A stretch of DNA of 64,000 bases from Enterobacter ludwigii (GTDB lineage: Bacteria > Pseudomonadota > Gammaproteobacteria > Enterobacterales > Enterobacteriaceae): NCBI GenBank assembly GCA_023023105.1, contig CP083824.1:1674001-1738000 (forward strand). Direction: 5' to 3'. Below the pieces are notes generated by a model that saw only the letters and a program-made list of their open reading frames with translations, was not told the origin of the DNA and searched no databases. The translations under genes and the position numbers were made by a program. How positions within the stretch are numbered: the stretch's first letter is position 1; each line of letters opens with the position of its first letter. Shown in pieces: positions 19,642 to 28,701 of the stretch.

Positions 19642-20319
19642 TTAACGCTGTGAATCGAGCACTTCGCTGTTTTTAACCACGTCCTGTGCTTTGCCGTAGC
19701 TTTCGATCAACAGCTGATAAGCCGGGAAGATGTGGGTATACACCTCGGCCCACTTGGCCGCGTCTTCACGGTTCCAGGTTCGCTGGATTTCTGAGGCGAC
19801 TGCCGCTGTATCCATTGGCACTACGCCAGCCTGGACGACACGAGCCAGGGTGATCTCTTGCGCCATTTTGCTGTAGGTACCAGACGCATCGATCACCGCA
19901 AAGACTTTATAACCATCAGCAACCGCACTAATTGACGGGAAAGCCATGCAAACGCTGGTGATGGTACCCGCGATAATCAGCGTGTTGCGACCGGTGGCTT
20001 TTACCGCTGCCACAAATTCCGGGTTATCCCAGGCGTTAATCTCTCCTTTACGTGGTACGTACTGCGCATGCGGCGCGTTGGCGTGGATTTCCGGGATAAG
20101 CGGGCCGTTCGGCCCCTGGGGAACGGACGCTGTCGTGATCACCGGGATCTTCGCCAGGGTAGCGATCTTTGCCAGCGCTGCCGCACGGGCACGCAGTTCC
20201 GGCATTGGCATATCCCCAACGGTCTGGAACAGACCGCTCTGGTGATCGATAAGCAACATCACCGCATCGTTCACATCAATAACCGGACGCGCTCCGTTGA
20301 AATTTGCAGGTGTGGACAT
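19642..20319 (-). CDS. Isochorismatase-fold cysteine hydrolase (YcaC-like)
   Basis: This 225-residue protein is a cysteine hydrolase of the isochorismatase superfamily, close in pattern to E. coli YcaC, whose natural substrate is unknown. The triad is visible as D25 (LLIDHQSGL), K91 ([12 protein letters not shown]) and C124 (TITSVCMAF). AGGAG lies six bases before the ATG. It follows the pirin gene by 20 bp and is probably cotranscribed with it. The pair plus the divergent LysR gene make up the whole segment between the two tRNA-Ser copies, and E. coli K-12 has nothing like it at this place. The reaction cannot be named from sequence. Confidence 0.9.
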   Translation of the reverse strand: MSTPANFNGARPVIDVNDAVMLLIDHQSGLFQTVGDMPMPELRARAAALAKIATLAKIPVITTASVPQGPNGPLIPEIHANAPHAQYVPRKGEINAWDNPEFVAAVKATGRNTLIIAGTITSVCMAFPSISAVADGYKVFAVIDASGTYSKMAQEITLARVVQAGVVPMDTAAVASEIQRTWNREDAAKWAEVYTHIFPAYQLLIESYGKAQDVVKNSEVLDSQR

Positions 20320-20339
20320 TTTCTTCTCCTTTATTACGT

Positions 20340-21200
20340 TCAGATCTGGCCGAAGCGGCCGGAGTTGAAATCACGAATGGCTTCGTTGATTTCGCTTTTA
20401 CTGTTCATGACAAACGGGCCGTAGCCCACAATGGGTTCGTTCAGTGGCTCACCGGCCATCAGCAGCACTTTTGCATCGCTACTGGCTTCCAGATGCACTT
20501 TGTCGCCTTGCTGGCTTAAGACGACCAGTTGCGCTTCACCCGCTTCAGCCGTGCCGTTTACCGTGACGTTGCCTTCCAGTACCACCAGCGCGGTGCTCCA
20601 GCCTTCTGGCTGATTGAGCGTCAAATGGCTTCCCTGATTCAGCGCAATATCCCAGACATTCAGCGGTGAAAAGGTGTGAGCCGGGCCGGTCACATCCTGG
20701 TAGCGACCGGCAATAACCCTCAGCGTGCCGCTGTTATCCAAAAGCGTTACGACTGGAATGTCGCTTTTGGTGATGCTCTGGTAGCCCGGTGCCGCCATCT
20801 TGTCTTTCGCCGGAAGGTTGACCCAAAGCTGCATCATTTTGAGTTCTCCTCCTTTCTGCGAGAACGCGCTGGAGTGGAACTCCTCGTGCAAAATGCCTGC
20901 ACCTGCCGTCATCCACTGCACGTCGCCGGGGCCAATTACACCGCCTTTGCCCGTGGAGTCACGATGCTCGACTTCACCGGAATAGACGATAGTGACCGTT
21001 TCGAAACCCCGGTGAGGATGTTGGCCTACGCCGCGTTTCGAACCATCTGCCGGAAAGGTGTATGGGCCCGCGTAGTCCAGCAGCAGGAACGGGCTGAGAG
21101 GCTCCCCGTGCGTCTGATAAGAGAACATTGAACGGACCGGGAAACCGTCGCCCACCCAGTGCTGTCGGGGAGCGGTATAAACACCTGTTACGTTTTTCAT
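20340..21200 (-). CDS. Pirin family protein
   Basis: This 286-residue bicupin belongs to the pirin family; the E. coli relative YhhW has quercetin 2,3-dioxygenase activity in vitro, but the true role of most members is unknown. The N-terminal cupin keeps the metal ligands H61 and H63 ([12 protein letters not shown]) and H105 and E107 (AGILHEEFH). The ATG at 21198-21200 with AGGAG six bases upstream is chosen over an open extension of 41 codons. It leads a two-gene unit with the isochorismatase-like hydrolase and diverges from a LysR regulator, which suggests inducible control by that regulator. Confidence 0.93.
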   Translation of the reverse strand: MKNVTGVYTAPRQHWVGDGFPVRSMFSYQTHGEPLSPFLLLDYAGPYTFPADGSKRGVGQHPHRGFETVTIVYSGEVEHRDSTGKGGVIGPGDVQWMTAGAGILHEEFHSSAFSQKGGELKMMQLWVNLPAKDKMAAPGYQSITKSDIPVVTLLDNSGTLRVIAGRYQDVTGPAHTFSPLNVWDIALNQGSHLTLNQPEGWSTALVVLEGNVTVNGTAEAGEAQLVVLSQQGDKVHLEASSDAKVLLMAGEPLNEPIVGYGPFVMNSKSEINEAIRDFNSGRFGQI

Positions 21201-21265
21201 GATGAACTCCTGATGTTCTGTTGATGCAATTAGCTTATATTCAGGTTTAATATCCCGGTAGATAG

Positions 21266-21298
21266 TGAAAATGGCATTCACTGTTCTAATAATGGAAC
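21266..21298. promoter_or_regulatory. Candidate LysR operator between pirin and its regulator
   Basis: The 109-bp divergent region contains two short dyads, TGAA-N7-TTCA (21266-21280) and GTTC-N8-GAAC (21283-21298), the latter fitting the T-N11-A pattern of LysR-type sites. The position just upstream of the lysR ATG would suit autoregulation and activation of pirin. Confidence 0.4.
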
Positions 21299-21309
21299 GA
21301 TGAGGATTT

Positions 21310-22215
21310 ATGCAGGATCTCAATGACTTCGTCTGGTTTGTGAAGGTGGTGGATTACGGTGGCTTTGCGGCGGCGGGAAGGGCGCTTGACCTGCCAAAGT
21401 CCAGGCTAAGCCGCCGGATCGCGCAGTTGGAAGAGCGCCTTGGCGTGCGGCTCATCCACCGAACAACCCGGCAATTTACGGTGACTGAGGTCGGGCAGAC
21501 CTTCTATCAGCACTGTAAAGCGATGATGGTGGAGGCGGAGGCGGCAGAAGAGGCCGTGGCGGCACTGCAGGCAGAACCGCGCGGCATTGTCAGGATCACC
21601 TGCCCGATAACCCTGTTGCATGTCCATGTTGGTCCGATGCTGGCAAGATTTATGGCGCGTTATCCCGGCATCAATCTTCAGCTTGAGGCGACCAATCGAC
21701 GGGTAGACCTGGTGGGAGAGGGCGTGGATATCGCGATCCGCGTCCGCCCTCGCCCGTTTGATGACAGCGATCTGGTGTTAAGGGTGCTGGCTGACAGGGG
21801 GCATTGTCTGGTCGCGAGTCCGGCGTTGATTCAACGCATGGGAGAACCGATAGCCCCGTCTGAACTCAGTGCCTGGCCCGGGCTAAGCATGAACGAGGGG
21901 AAACATATTCATAAATGGGCGCTGTCCGGGCCTGGAGGTGCTAAAGCGGAGATCCATTATCACCCTCGATTGATCACCACCGATATGCTTGCGCTACGTG
22001 AAGCTGCCATGGCTGGCATCGGCGTGGTGCAGCTGCCGATTTTGATGGTGAAGGATCAGCTGGCGTCAGGTGAACTGATTCGGGTACTTGAGGCCTGGGA
22101 ACCCCGACGGGAAGTGATTCACGCTGTTTATCCATCAAGACGCGGGTTGTTACCTTCTGTCAGGACGCTGGTGGATTTTCTGACCGAAGAATATGCGAAG
22201 ATGGTGGAAGAATAG
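21310..22215 (+). CDS. LysR-family transcriptional regulator
   Basis: This 301-residue protein has the winged helix-turn-helix of LysR regulators at residues 1-60 (GGFAAAGRALDLPKSRLSRRIAQLEERLG) and a periplasmic-binding-like effector domain from about residue 90. The sequence resembles the CrgA/AphB-like branch that often sits next to redox or aromatic-compound genes. It is transcribed away from pirin, so it probably controls pirin and the hydrolase; the inducer is unknown. The ATG follows GATGAGGATTT. The gene is the last of the three in the segment bracketed by the tRNA-Ser copies. Confidence 0.92.
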   Translation: MQDLNDFVWFVKVVDYGGFAAAGRALDLPKSRLSRRIAQLEERLGVRLIHRTTRQFTVTEVGQTFYQHCKAMMVEAEAAEEAVAALQAEPRGIVRITCPITLLHVHVGPMLARFMARYPGINLQLEATNRRVDLVGEGVDIAIRVRPRPFDDSDLVLRVLADRGHCLVASPALIQRMGEPIAPSELSAWPGLSMNEGKHIHKWALSGPGGAKAEIHYHPRLITTDMLALREAAMAGIGVVQLPILMVKDQLASGELIRVLEAWEPRREVIHAVYPSRRGLLPSVRTLVDFLTEEYAKMVEE

Positions 22216-22284
22216 TTTATCCCTCTCCCTTGGGGAGGGGGTCAGAGTGAAGGGCTCAGACCGCACCGTGTTGCCTTTGGCACC

Positions 22285-22456
22285 GGGGGGGATTGACTCG
22301 CTTTGCTCGCCCTGCGGGCAGCCTGTTCGCTGCGCTCTCAGTCTGTCCAACTGGCTGTCGCCAGTTGTCGAACCCCGGTCGGGGCTTCTCATCCCCCCGC
22401 AGCGTGCAATATGCGAAAAAAAAGCCCGCATTTTCATGCGAGCTCTTCTTTAAATA
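22285..22456 (-). repeat. Single tRNA-tail repeat unit downstream of tRNA-Ser copy 2
   Basis: This is the same unit as in the array at 18867-19416, in one copy, lacking the first 9-11 bases of the tRNA tail at its distal edge (only GGGGGGGATT remains, 22285-22294). The core (22295-22410) is nearly identical, with small differences near the GCAGCG end. The bases 22216-22284 between the lysR stop and the repeat include the inverted repeat CCCTCTCCC/GGGGAGGGGG and no gene. Confidence 0.88.
22416..22443 (-). terminator. Terminator directly after tRNA-Ser copy 2
   Basis: On the minus strand the stem GCTCGCAT / ATGCGGGC with a GAAA loop is followed by eight T residues. Compared with the terminator of copy 1, both arms have changed together (GCAT/ATGC in place of GTAC/GTAC), keeping the stem paired. 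Confidence 0.85.
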
Positions 22457-22544
22457 TGGCGGTGAGGGGGGGATTCGAACCCCCGATACGTTGCCGTATA
22501 CACACTTTCCAGGCGTGCTCCTTCAGCCACTCGGACACCTCACC
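22457..22544 (-). tRNA. serX: tRNA-Ser (anticodon GGA), copy 2 (serX position)
   Basis: An 88-nt tRNA-Ser with anticodon GGA, encoded CCA and long variable arm, identical to the copy at 19417-19504. It lies upstream of and divergent from ghrA, as serX does in E. coli, so this is the ancestral copy by position. Sequence identity with copy 1 runs only about 7 bp beyond the tRNA 5' end, and its promoter is different. Confidence 0.97.
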
Positions 22545-22578
22545 ATATTGTCATCCCGTTGTTGTCGGGACGGGCGCT

Positions 22579-22607
22579 AATGTAAGGAAAAGCCGAACTG
22601 CCGTCAA
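22579..22607 (-). promoter_or_regulatory. Sigma-70 promoter of tRNA-Ser copy 2
   Basis: On the minus strand TTGACG, 17 bases, TACATT is followed by the discriminator AGCGCCCG. The -10 element is poorer than that of copy 1 (TATAGT), so the two genes may differ in strength. Confidence 0.75.
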
Positions 22608-22776
22608 CTCACTTTTTCAGTAATTTAGCGTGTTTAGACAAACTTCAGGCAACCTGATTCTTAAATGTGCTGAAAGCGTCTTTTTTATCAGCAGCACAGT
22701 CGCGCAATAAATTTGTTATGCTGGCAATCCAGTTGAAAATCAAAATAATTCAGCGCAATAAAAGGCAGGAATGACT

Positions 22777-23715
22777 ATGGATATACTCTTCTATCACCCC
22801 ACGTTTGATGCGGCATACTGGATCAAGGCGCTTACCGCGGCGTTACCCGGCGCACGCGTTCGCGAGTGGAAGCGGGGTGACAACGAACATGCTGACTACG
22901 CGCTGGTCTGGCATCCGCCGGTAGAAATGCTGCAGGGGCGTAAACTGAAAGCTGTCTTTGCCCTGGGCGCCGGTGTGGACTCCATTCTGAGCAAGCTGAA
23001 GGCTCACCCGGAAATGCTGCCGGAAGATATTCCTCTTTTCCGCCTCGAAGACACCGGTATGGGCCAGCAAATGCAGGAGTATGCCGTGAGCCAGGTTCTG
23101 CACTGGTTCCGCCGCTTTGATGACTATCAGGCATTAAAACAGCAATCCCACTGGGAACCGCTGCCTGATTATCAGCGCGAAGATTTTACCATTGGTATCC
23201 TCGGTGCTGGTGTGCTGGGTTCAAAAGTGGCGGAAGCGCTTGCACCGTGGGGCTTTCCGCTGCGCTGCTGGAGCCGCAGCCGTAAGGATTATCCAGGCGT
23301 TAAGAGCTTTGCCGGCACGGATGAACTGCCGGACTTTCTCAACGGCACGCGCGTGCTCATCAACCTGCTGCCCAACACGGCGGAAACGGTCGGCATCATC
23401 AATGAAGCGTTGCTCAACCTGTTAGCCGATGAGAGCTACCTGATGAACCTGGCGCGCGGGGTGCATCTGGTCGAGCCCGATCTGCTGAAGGCCCTGGACA
23501 GCGGAAAGCTAAAAGGCGCCATGCTGGATGTCTACAGCCGCGAGCCGCTGCCTGCGGAAAGCCCTCTGTGGGCGCATCCGCGCGTGGCGATGACCCCACA
23601 CGTGGCTGCCGTGACGCGTCCGGCAGAGGCGGTGGCGTATATATCCCATACCATCAGCGAAATGGAAAAGGGTAATGCAGTCACCGGACAGGTCGACAGG
23701 CAGCGCGGCTACTGA
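22777..23715 (+). CDS. ghrA: GhrA, glyoxylate/hydroxypyruvate reductase A
   Basis: GhrA reduces glyoxylate to glycolate and hydroxypyruvate to glycerate with NADPH in the cytoplasm. It is a 312-residue member of the D-2-hydroxyacid dehydrogenase family. The nucleotide-binding [13 protein letters not shown] is in the middle, and the catalytic Arg ([10 protein letters not shown]), Glu (SREPLP) and His ([11 protein letters not shown]) regions follow in order. An ATG two codons earlier (22771) is rejected because it abuts the AGGA ribosome site, which is six bases from the chosen ATG. A terminator follows, separating it from ycdX. Confidence 0.96.
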   Translation: MDILFYHPTFDAAYWIKALTAALPGARVREWKRGDNEHADYALVWHPPVEMLQGRKLKAVFALGAGVDSILSKLKAHPEMLPEDIPLFRLEDTGMGQQMQEYAVSQVLHWFRRFDDYQALKQQSHWEPLPDYQREDFTIGILGAGVLGSKVAEALAPWGFPLRCWSRSRKDYPGVKSFAGTDELPDFLNGTRVLINLLPNTAETVGIINEALLNLLADESYLMNLARGVHLVEPDLLKALDSGKLKGAMLDVYSREPLPAESPLWAHPRVAMTPHVAAVTRPAEAVAYISHTISEMEKGNAVTGQVDRQRGY

Positions 23716-23718
23716 GAG

Positions 23719-23742
23719 AAACCCGGCGTTCGCCGGGTTTTT
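23719..23742 (+). terminator. Rho-independent terminator of ghrA
   Basis: A perfect stem AACCCGGCG / CGCCGGGTT with a TT loop followed by TTT lies just after the ghrA stop. Confidence 0.85.
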
Positions 23743-23799
23743 GCTAATATTCGCCGCTGATAACTGCTATCCTTTGGAAAAACCGCAGAGGAGAGAGAG

Positions 23800-24537
23800 A
23801 TGTATCCCGTTGACCTGCATATGCACACCGTCGCCAGCACCCACGCGTATAGCAATCTCCATGATTATATCGCCCAGGCCAAGCTTAAAGGCATCAAGCT
23901 GTTCGCGATAACCGATCATGGCCCGGACATGGCGGATGCGCCGCACTACTGGCATTTTGTGAATATGCGGATTTGGCCACGTCTGGTGGACAGCATTGGG
24001 ATACTGCGCGGTATTGAGGCGAACATTAAAAATACCGACGGTGAGATCGACTGCACCGGTCCGATGCTGACGTCTCTTGACCTTATCCTCGCCGGTTTCC
24101 ATGAGCCGGTTTTCCCTCCCCAGGATAAAGAGACCAACACCGCGGCGATGATTGCCACCATTGCCAGCGGCAATGTGCATATTATTAGCCACCCGGGTAA
24201 TCCAAAATATCCGATTGATATTCAGGCTGTCGCCCAGGCGGCAGCGAAACACCGCGTGGCGCTGGAGATTAACAACTCCTCCTTTGTTCACTCGCGTAAG
24301 GGCAGTGAAGCAAACTGCCGTGAAGTGGCCGCTGCCGTGCGAGATGCCGGAGGTATGGTGGCGCTGGGCTCTGACTCCCATACCGCGTTTACGCTGGGTG
24401 ATTTTAGTGAGTGCCTGAAGGTGCTTAATGACGTTAACTTCCCGGAAGCGCAAATCCTGAACGTGACCCCACGCCGGCTGCTCGATTTCCTCGAGTCGCG
24501 CGGCATGGAACCGATTGACGAATTTGCCGATCTTTAA
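23800..24537 (+). CDS. ycdX: YcdX, PHP-domain phosphatase
   Basis: YcdX is a 245-residue trinuclear-zinc phosphatase with a PHP-type TIM barrel; its natural substrate is unknown, and it is linked to swarming in E. coli. Metal ligands can be seen in DLHMHT (H7 and H9), TDHGPDM, ISHPGNP and GSDSHTAF near the C-terminus. The start follows a purine-rich GAGAGAGAG. It is 21 bp upstream of ycdY, whose product is reported to assist YcdX maturation, so the pair is likely an operon. Confidence 0.95.
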   Translation: MYPVDLHMHTVASTHAYSNLHDYIAQAKLKGIKLFAITDHGPDMADAPHYWHFVNMRIWPRLVDSIGILRGIEANIKNTDGEIDCTGPMLTSLDLILAGFHEPVFPPQDKETNTAAMIATIASGNVHIISHPGNPKYPIDIQAVAQAAAKHRVALEINNSSFVHSRKGSEANCREVAAAVRDAGGMVALGSDSHTAFTLGDFSECLKVLNDVNFPEAQILNVTPRRLLDFLESRGMEPIDEFADL

Positions 24538-24558
24538 TTGTGTAATGGAATAATAAAA

Positions 24559-25113
24559 ATGAACGAGTTCTCCATCCTTTGTCGCGTGCTGGGTACGCTC
24601 TATTATCGCCAGCCGCAAGACCCGCTGTTGGTTCCGCTCTTTACGTTAATTCGTGAAGGTAAACTGGCGCAGAACTGGCCGCTGGAACAGGATGAGTTAC
24701 TGGAGCGTCTGCAAAAAAGCTGCGATATGCAGCAGGTAGCGACCGACTACAATGCGCTGTTCGTGGGTGATGAATGCCGCGTTTCGCCATACCGTTCTGC
24801 CTGGCAGGAAGGGGCGACAGAAGCGGAAGTCCGTGCTTTCCTCTCCACTCGCGGTATGCCGTTGAGCGATACACCAGCCGACCATATTGGTACGCTGCTG
24901 TTGGCTGCATCCTGGATCGAAGACAACGCAGGTGATGATGAGAATGAAGCTATCGAAACCTTGTTCGAAACGTATCTGTTGCCATGGGTCGGAACGTTTC
25001 TTGGCAAAGTCGAAGCACATGCGACTTCGCCATTCTGGAGAACGCTGGCTCCGCTGACTCGAGACGCCATCGCGGCAATGTGGGATGAGCTGGAAGAAGA
25101 ACACGAAGAGTGA
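24559..25113 (+). CDS. ycdY: YcdY, TorD-family chaperone
   Basis: This 184-residue all-helical protein belongs to the TorD/NarJ redox-enzyme chaperone family as an atypical member; in E. coli it helps insert zinc into YcdX. Visible family features are DYNALFVGDECRVSPYRSAW (about residues 66-85) and DHIGTLLLAASW in the middle. The ATG at 24559 gives the E. coli length; an in-frame codon seven residues earlier overlaps the ycdX stop and is less likely. Confidence 0.94.
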   Translation: MNEFSILCRVLGTLYYRQPQDPLLVPLFTLIREGKLAQNWPLEQDELLERLQKSCDMQQVATDYNALFVGDECRVSPYRSAWQEGATEAEVRAFLSTRGMPLSDTPADHIGTLLLAASWIEDNAGDDENEAIETLFETYLLPWVGTFLGKVEAHATSPFWRTLAPLTRDAIAAMWDELEEEHEE

Positions 25114-25209
25114 TTTAGATCACATTAACTCTGCAACTATACATTTCAACTTGCACGTAATGTGCTAGTGATCTCATTTCTATGGTGCGCTTCTGCTAAG
25201 ATGCGCACC

Positions 25210-25692
25210 ATGAACATATTACTTTGTATCGCATTAACCACTGGTATTCTCTCAGGGCTTTGGGGATGGGTAGCTGTGTCTCTCGGGCTGCTCAGCTGGG
25301 CTGGGTTTCTTGGCTGCACGGCCTATTTCGCCTGCCCGCAGGGGGGGGTTAAAGGTCTCTTTATTTCAGGCTGCACCCTGATGAGCGGTGTTATCTGGGC
25401 GCTGGTGATTATGAAAGGCAGCGCGCTGGCCCCGCATCTGGAGATGCTGGGGTATGTCATGACGGGCGTGGTTGCTTTTTTGATGTGCATCCAGGCAAAA
25501 CATCTGTTGCTTTCGTTCGTGCCGGGAACTTTTATGGGGGCGTGTGCGACCTTTGCAGGGCAGGGTGACTGGAAACTGGTTGTCCCCTCGTTGGCGCTGG
25601 GGTTGCTGTTTGGCTACGCCATGAAGAACAGCGGTCTTTGGCTGGCGGCGCGGCGGGAAAAAGCGCAAAGCATCACTGCGGTGAGTGAATAA
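25210..25692 (+). CDS. ycdZ: YcdZ, DUF1097 inner membrane protein
   Basis: This 160-residue hydrophobic protein has about five membrane segments, starting MNILLCIALTTGILSGLWGW, with a conserved FACPQGG turn and GTFMGACATFAGQGDW near the end. It belongs to DUF1097 and has no known function. The frame is open 16 codons further upstream, but the chosen ATG matches the E. coli start. The 96 bp before it contain a possible promoter (TTGCAC near 25152), suggesting its own transcript. It shares a bidirectional terminator with csgG. Confidence 0.92.
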   Translation: MNILLCIALTTGILSGLWGWVAVSLGLLSWAGFLGCTAYFACPQGGVKGLFISGCTLMSGVIWALVIMKGSALAPHLEMLGYVMTGVVAFLMCIQAKHLLLSFVPGTFMGACATFAGQGDWKLVVPSLALGLLFGYAMKNSGLWLAARREKAQSITAVSE

Positions 25693-25724
25693 AAAAAGGC
25701 GAGATAATCATCTCGCCTTTTTTA
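25691..25724. terminator. Bidirectional terminator between ycdZ and csgG
   Basis: A 14-bp stem AAAAAAGGCGAGAT / ATCTCGCCTTTTTT with an AATC loop has A- and T-runs on both sides, so it can end transcripts from either direction. Confidence 0.9.
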
Positions 25725-25735
25725 TGCGCTTCCTG

Positions 25736-26569
25736 TCAGGATTCCGGAGGAACTGACATATCGCGGTATTTCACCAGTATCGGGTTCTGCACATCTGCTT
25801 TGTTTTGCAAATCCCACAACCCGCGATCGATACCATCGTTAATTAAGAAGATAACGCCGGTTTCAATGGCAGACATCAGGCACATCATGACCGGTTCGTT
25901 AGAGGTGTAGCCAATTTCACCCTCCAGCAAACGCTGGTAGTCGATGAAGCGGAATACCCCAGCCTGTACTTCATAAGACAAAATGGTTTTGCTGGTGTTC
26001 ACCGAAGAGAGCACTTCGCCGGTACTGACGTTAACCACACGCAGGTTAACGGCGATTTGGTCGAGCTGATACTGGGTATCAGCGCCGATACCGAAGTAAC
26101 GTGCTCCTACACCACCCGATTTAACGTTACTTTCGTAACCGATAATCGAACCTTCAATCATGACATTCGCGGCTGCCAGAGATTGCAGAGGCGTCCGGTT
26201 ATTGTCCGCGACGGTGCCATTTTCCTGTGCTGCACGAATAATTTTTCGCTCATTCAACAGGTTCTGTAGCCCCTGGCGTTCCAGAGGAATAAACCAGTGT
26301 GAATCCTTGAGTGCGGTAACCAGCATGGCAGTGGCGCTTTGCGGCACCGCCGTGGAGAAGTTACTTGCCGGGTAAGGTTTAAATTGCCCGGTTTCATCCT
26401 GAATGTTGTAAACAGAGACAAATATCTTACCGGTTGGTGACGGTAAATGTGTTAAATCACGATAACTTTGGGCCCGAGGCATTAAAGTAGGTTTTGCAGC
26501 TTCTTTAGGTGGAGCAGTTAAACAACCGCTCAATAAGCACACTGCAACAAATATCAGGAAGCGCTGCAT
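25736..26569 (-). CDS. csgG: CsgG, curli secretion pore lipoprotein
   Basis: CsgG forms the nonameric outer-membrane channel that exports CsgA and CsgB. The 277-residue precursor has a lipobox LLSGC with the lipidated cysteine at residue 16. The TGKIFVSVYNIQDETGQFKPYPASNFSTAVPQ region, which includes the constriction loop (Tyr, Asn, Phe), is intact. A start two codons earlier is rejected because AGGA lies only two bases away from it. It is the last gene of csgDEFG, 26 bp after csgF. Confidence 0.97.
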   Translation of the reverse strand: MQRFLIFVAVCLLSGCLTAPPKEAAKPTLMPRAQSYRDLTHLPSPTGKIFVSVYNIQDETGQFKPYPASNFSTAVPQSATAMLVTALKDSHWFIPLERQGLQNLLNERKIIRAAQENGTVADNNRTPLQSLAAANVMIEGSIIGYESNVKSGGVGARYFGIGADTQYQLDQIAVNLRVVNVSTGEVLSSVNTSKTILSYEVQAGVFRFIDYQRLLEGEIGYTSNEPVMMCLMSAIETGVIFLINDGIDRGLWDLQNKADVQNPILVKYRDMSVPPES

Positions 26570-26595
26570 GATCATTGTCCTTATTTAGCTGTTGT

Positions 26596-27009
26596 TTAAA
26601 AATTAGTTGAATTACTTTGTAAACCGGAAACCTGGATTGTTGATGTTTTTCCAGTTTTACGATCGGTAACATTCAACTGGAGCTGTCCGTCCGTGTTGGC
26701 AATATCGACAATAAAGTCGTTGGTGACCATTCGACCAGGTTTACCGGTATTAATGTTGGTCAGTAACCCACCTAAAATCTGCGACTGAATAGCCTGTGTG
26801 AAGTTGTCCAGAGCAGACGGGGTATCAACGCTAAAATTCTTTAAGCTGGGATCTTTATAGGAGTTTTGCGCCTGAGCTTCATTCAGCAGGAACGCGCCGT
26901 TGTTAGGGTTACCGCCAAAGTTAGGGTTACGGAACTGGAACGTCATGTTCCCGGCCCAACTTATGGGGGTGATCAGCATTATCGAAACAACTGCATATGC
27001 AATACGCAT
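26596..27009 (-). CDS. csgF: CsgF, curli assembly factor
   Basis: CsgF is secreted through CsgG, plugs into the pore and anchors the CsgB nucleator at the cell surface. The 137-residue precursor has a signal peptide (residues 1-19, ending SWA) followed by [19 protein letters not shown], the N-terminal segment that binds inside CsgG. It is the third gene of csgDEFG. Confidence 0.96.
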   Translation of the reverse strand: MRIAYAVVSIMLITPISWAGNMTFQFRNPNFGGNPNNGAFLLNEAQAQNSYKDPSLKNFSVDTPSALDNFTQAIQSQILGGLLTNINTGKPGRMVTNDFIVDIANTDGQLQLNVTDRKTGKTSTIQVSGLQSNSTNF

Positions 27010-27032
27010 GACAGCCTCCGCATATCGGTTCG

Positions 27033-27422
27033 TTAGAACTCGTCTTTTGCTAAATCGCTGGTGCTTAATAGGGCTTTATCTATTTGCAGGCGATTAATAG
27101 CGTCTTCTGATTGTGCCAGTGCTAAGGATACGTTTTTGTCGAAATCCATTTTGGTCGGGAATAAAAACGTTTGATAAATAACGGACTGATTAGCCGTTAT
27201 TGTTATCCAGCTTCCCCATCGTGCACTGGGCCGCTCGTTGATTGTTATATTTCCAGTGTATGTGCTGTCCCATTTATCACTGAAGGCACGGTAAAAACTG
27301 TGCCCGATCGATGAGACAGTGTGGTCTGTTAACAATCCGGGAACTTCGACCTCGACGGCCTGCAGATTCCCGGCTGCGAGCAGGAAACTCGCTGCGGCGA
27401 TCCAACTCAACGTGCGCTTCAT
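27033..27422 (-). CDS. csgE: CsgE, curli secretion specificity factor
   Basis: CsgE is the periplasmic cap that delivers CsgA to the CsgG pore and gives selectivity. The 129-residue protein has a signal peptide ending LQA before VEVEVPGLL, and conserved stretches [10 protein letters not shown] and [16 protein letters not shown]. It lies 4 bp after csgD and 23 bp before csgF in the same operon. Confidence 0.96.
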   Translation of the reverse strand: MKRTLSWIAAASFLLAAGNLQAVEVEVPGLLTDHTVSSIGHSFYRAFSDKWDSTYTGNITINERPSARWGSWITITANQSVIYQTFLFPTKMDFDKNVSLALAQSEDAINRLQIDKALLSTSDLAKDEF

Positions 27423-27426
27423 GTGA

Positions 27427-28077
27427 TTAACGCCTGAGGTTATCGTTTGCCCACGAAACCGCCTGAGTTCGGTTTTTCACAGCTATCTTCTTGAAAAGAT
27501 TATAAAGGTGCGTCTTTACCGTATTTTCGCTGATAAATAACGAACGGGCGATTTCAATATTTGAAGCACCAATGCGTAACTTGTTCAGGATCTCTTTCTC
27601 ACGGTGCGTTAGCAGTGCTGACTCTGAACTGTTATAGCGATAATTTCCGGAGTGTGTGATGAGGTAGCTGGCAAGTTTTTGCGAAAAATAACACTCTCCG
27701 CGCAATATACCTTGCAGCCCCTCTACTACCCGGTCCTCTTCTTCCGTGACGTAGAACACGCCATTGATATGCGGCCAGCTCTCAATATCCCTGAAAGGAT
27801 ACTCATCAGGCGTATTCAACAATAGCACGCGGATATTATTGTTTTTCCTGCTTAAAATATCCTGCCAGTAATGGATAAGCTTTTTATCAGCTTCCATCAT
27901 ATCGAGAAGAATAATGCTGCCAGGTGCAATATCATCAAAAGAACGTTGAATATTATGCAATTTCCCGTTCAGTGATAAAGATTGCTTTAAATGTTGTAAT
28001 AACGCTGTCGCTTGCAAAGAAGGTTTTGTGATCAACAGTAATGTATGACCATGTAAACTATGGACTTCATTATACAT
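27427..28077 (-). CDS. csgD: CsgD, LuxR-type master biofilm regulator
   Basis: CsgD activates csgBAC and cellulose-related genes. The 216-residue protein has an atypical receiver-like N-terminal domain and a C-terminal LuxR helix-turn-helix (about 145-210) with [39 protein letters not shown]. The ATG at 28075-28077 gives the E. coli length; the frame runs on for 45 codons through the leader, which is not expected to be coding. The ribosome site is weak (GGGGTTTCATC), as in E. coli, where small RNAs act on the leader. Confidence 0.97.
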   Translation of the reverse strand: MYNEVHSLHGHTLLLITKPSLQATALLQHLKQSLSLNGKLHNIQRSFDDIAPGSIILLDMMEADKKLIHYWQDILSRKNNNIRVLLLNTPDEYPFRDIESWPHINGVFYVTEEEDRVVEGLQGILRGECYFSQKLASYLITHSGNYRYNSSESALLTHREKEILNKLRIGASNIEIARSLFISENTVKTHLYNLFKKIAVKNRTQAVSWANDNLRR

Positions 28078-28256
28078 GATGAAACCCCACTTTTTTTGGC
28101 ACCTGGCAGCTGTCCTCCTGTAAAAAGAGGACACCAGAAGTACTGACAGATGTTTCACTGCTGTGTGTAGAATCAGACCATAACCCCCACAGGGAGGTAA
28201 ATATAAAACCAATTTCGTACATCTAATTTCAATCTAGCTTTTACGAAGTTTAAAGC

Positions 28257-28282
28257 AAGTGTTAATCATGTAACTAAATGTA
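28257..28282 (-). promoter_or_regulatory. OmpR site of the csgD promoter
   Basis: The minus strand contains TACATTTAGTTACATGATTAACACTT, almost identical to the OmpR-binding segment D1 of the E. coli csgD promoter. It lies about 180 bp upstream of the csgD start, where activation is expected. Confidence 0.6.
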
Positions 28283-28701
28283 AAAATCAATATTAATTTG
28301 TGATAATTGACGATATTGAATGCCCCATTTTGATAAGAAAGTTGTACATGTAAATATGTGTGCACAGATTTTAAAAATCATACAAATATTTATAATAAAT
28401 TGATTTTAATGCTTATTTTGTGTTTTTATCTGATTGTGGATAGGTATGAGTTCCCGATTTTTTCTAAGTCATGGAATGAACAAATTTCTGTCTTAAGAAA
28501 ACTCGCCTCGTGTCACGCGATGAGAAAAATGGCATCCTGCCGTTCCGTTGAAACAAGGCGGGATCAAGCATGGACAGCCCTCGCGATGTTGTACAAGCTG
28601 GCGGAAAGAAATGTTTAATAAAAAAATAAGCTGTCCTGTTTAAAGCAATTTTTTCCTTAAATTACGACTTTGTGGTGATCCGACAAATAAAAATAAGCCG
28701 C

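Noticed and set aside
19417..22544. The islet between the tRNA-Ser copies as a phage or integrative element
   Set aside because: No integrase, no partial tRNA attachment remnant; both tRNA copies are complete.
28358..28618. An 86-residue frame in the csgD-csgB region
   Set aside because: No ribosome site, family resemblance or codon bias, and it lies in a known control region.
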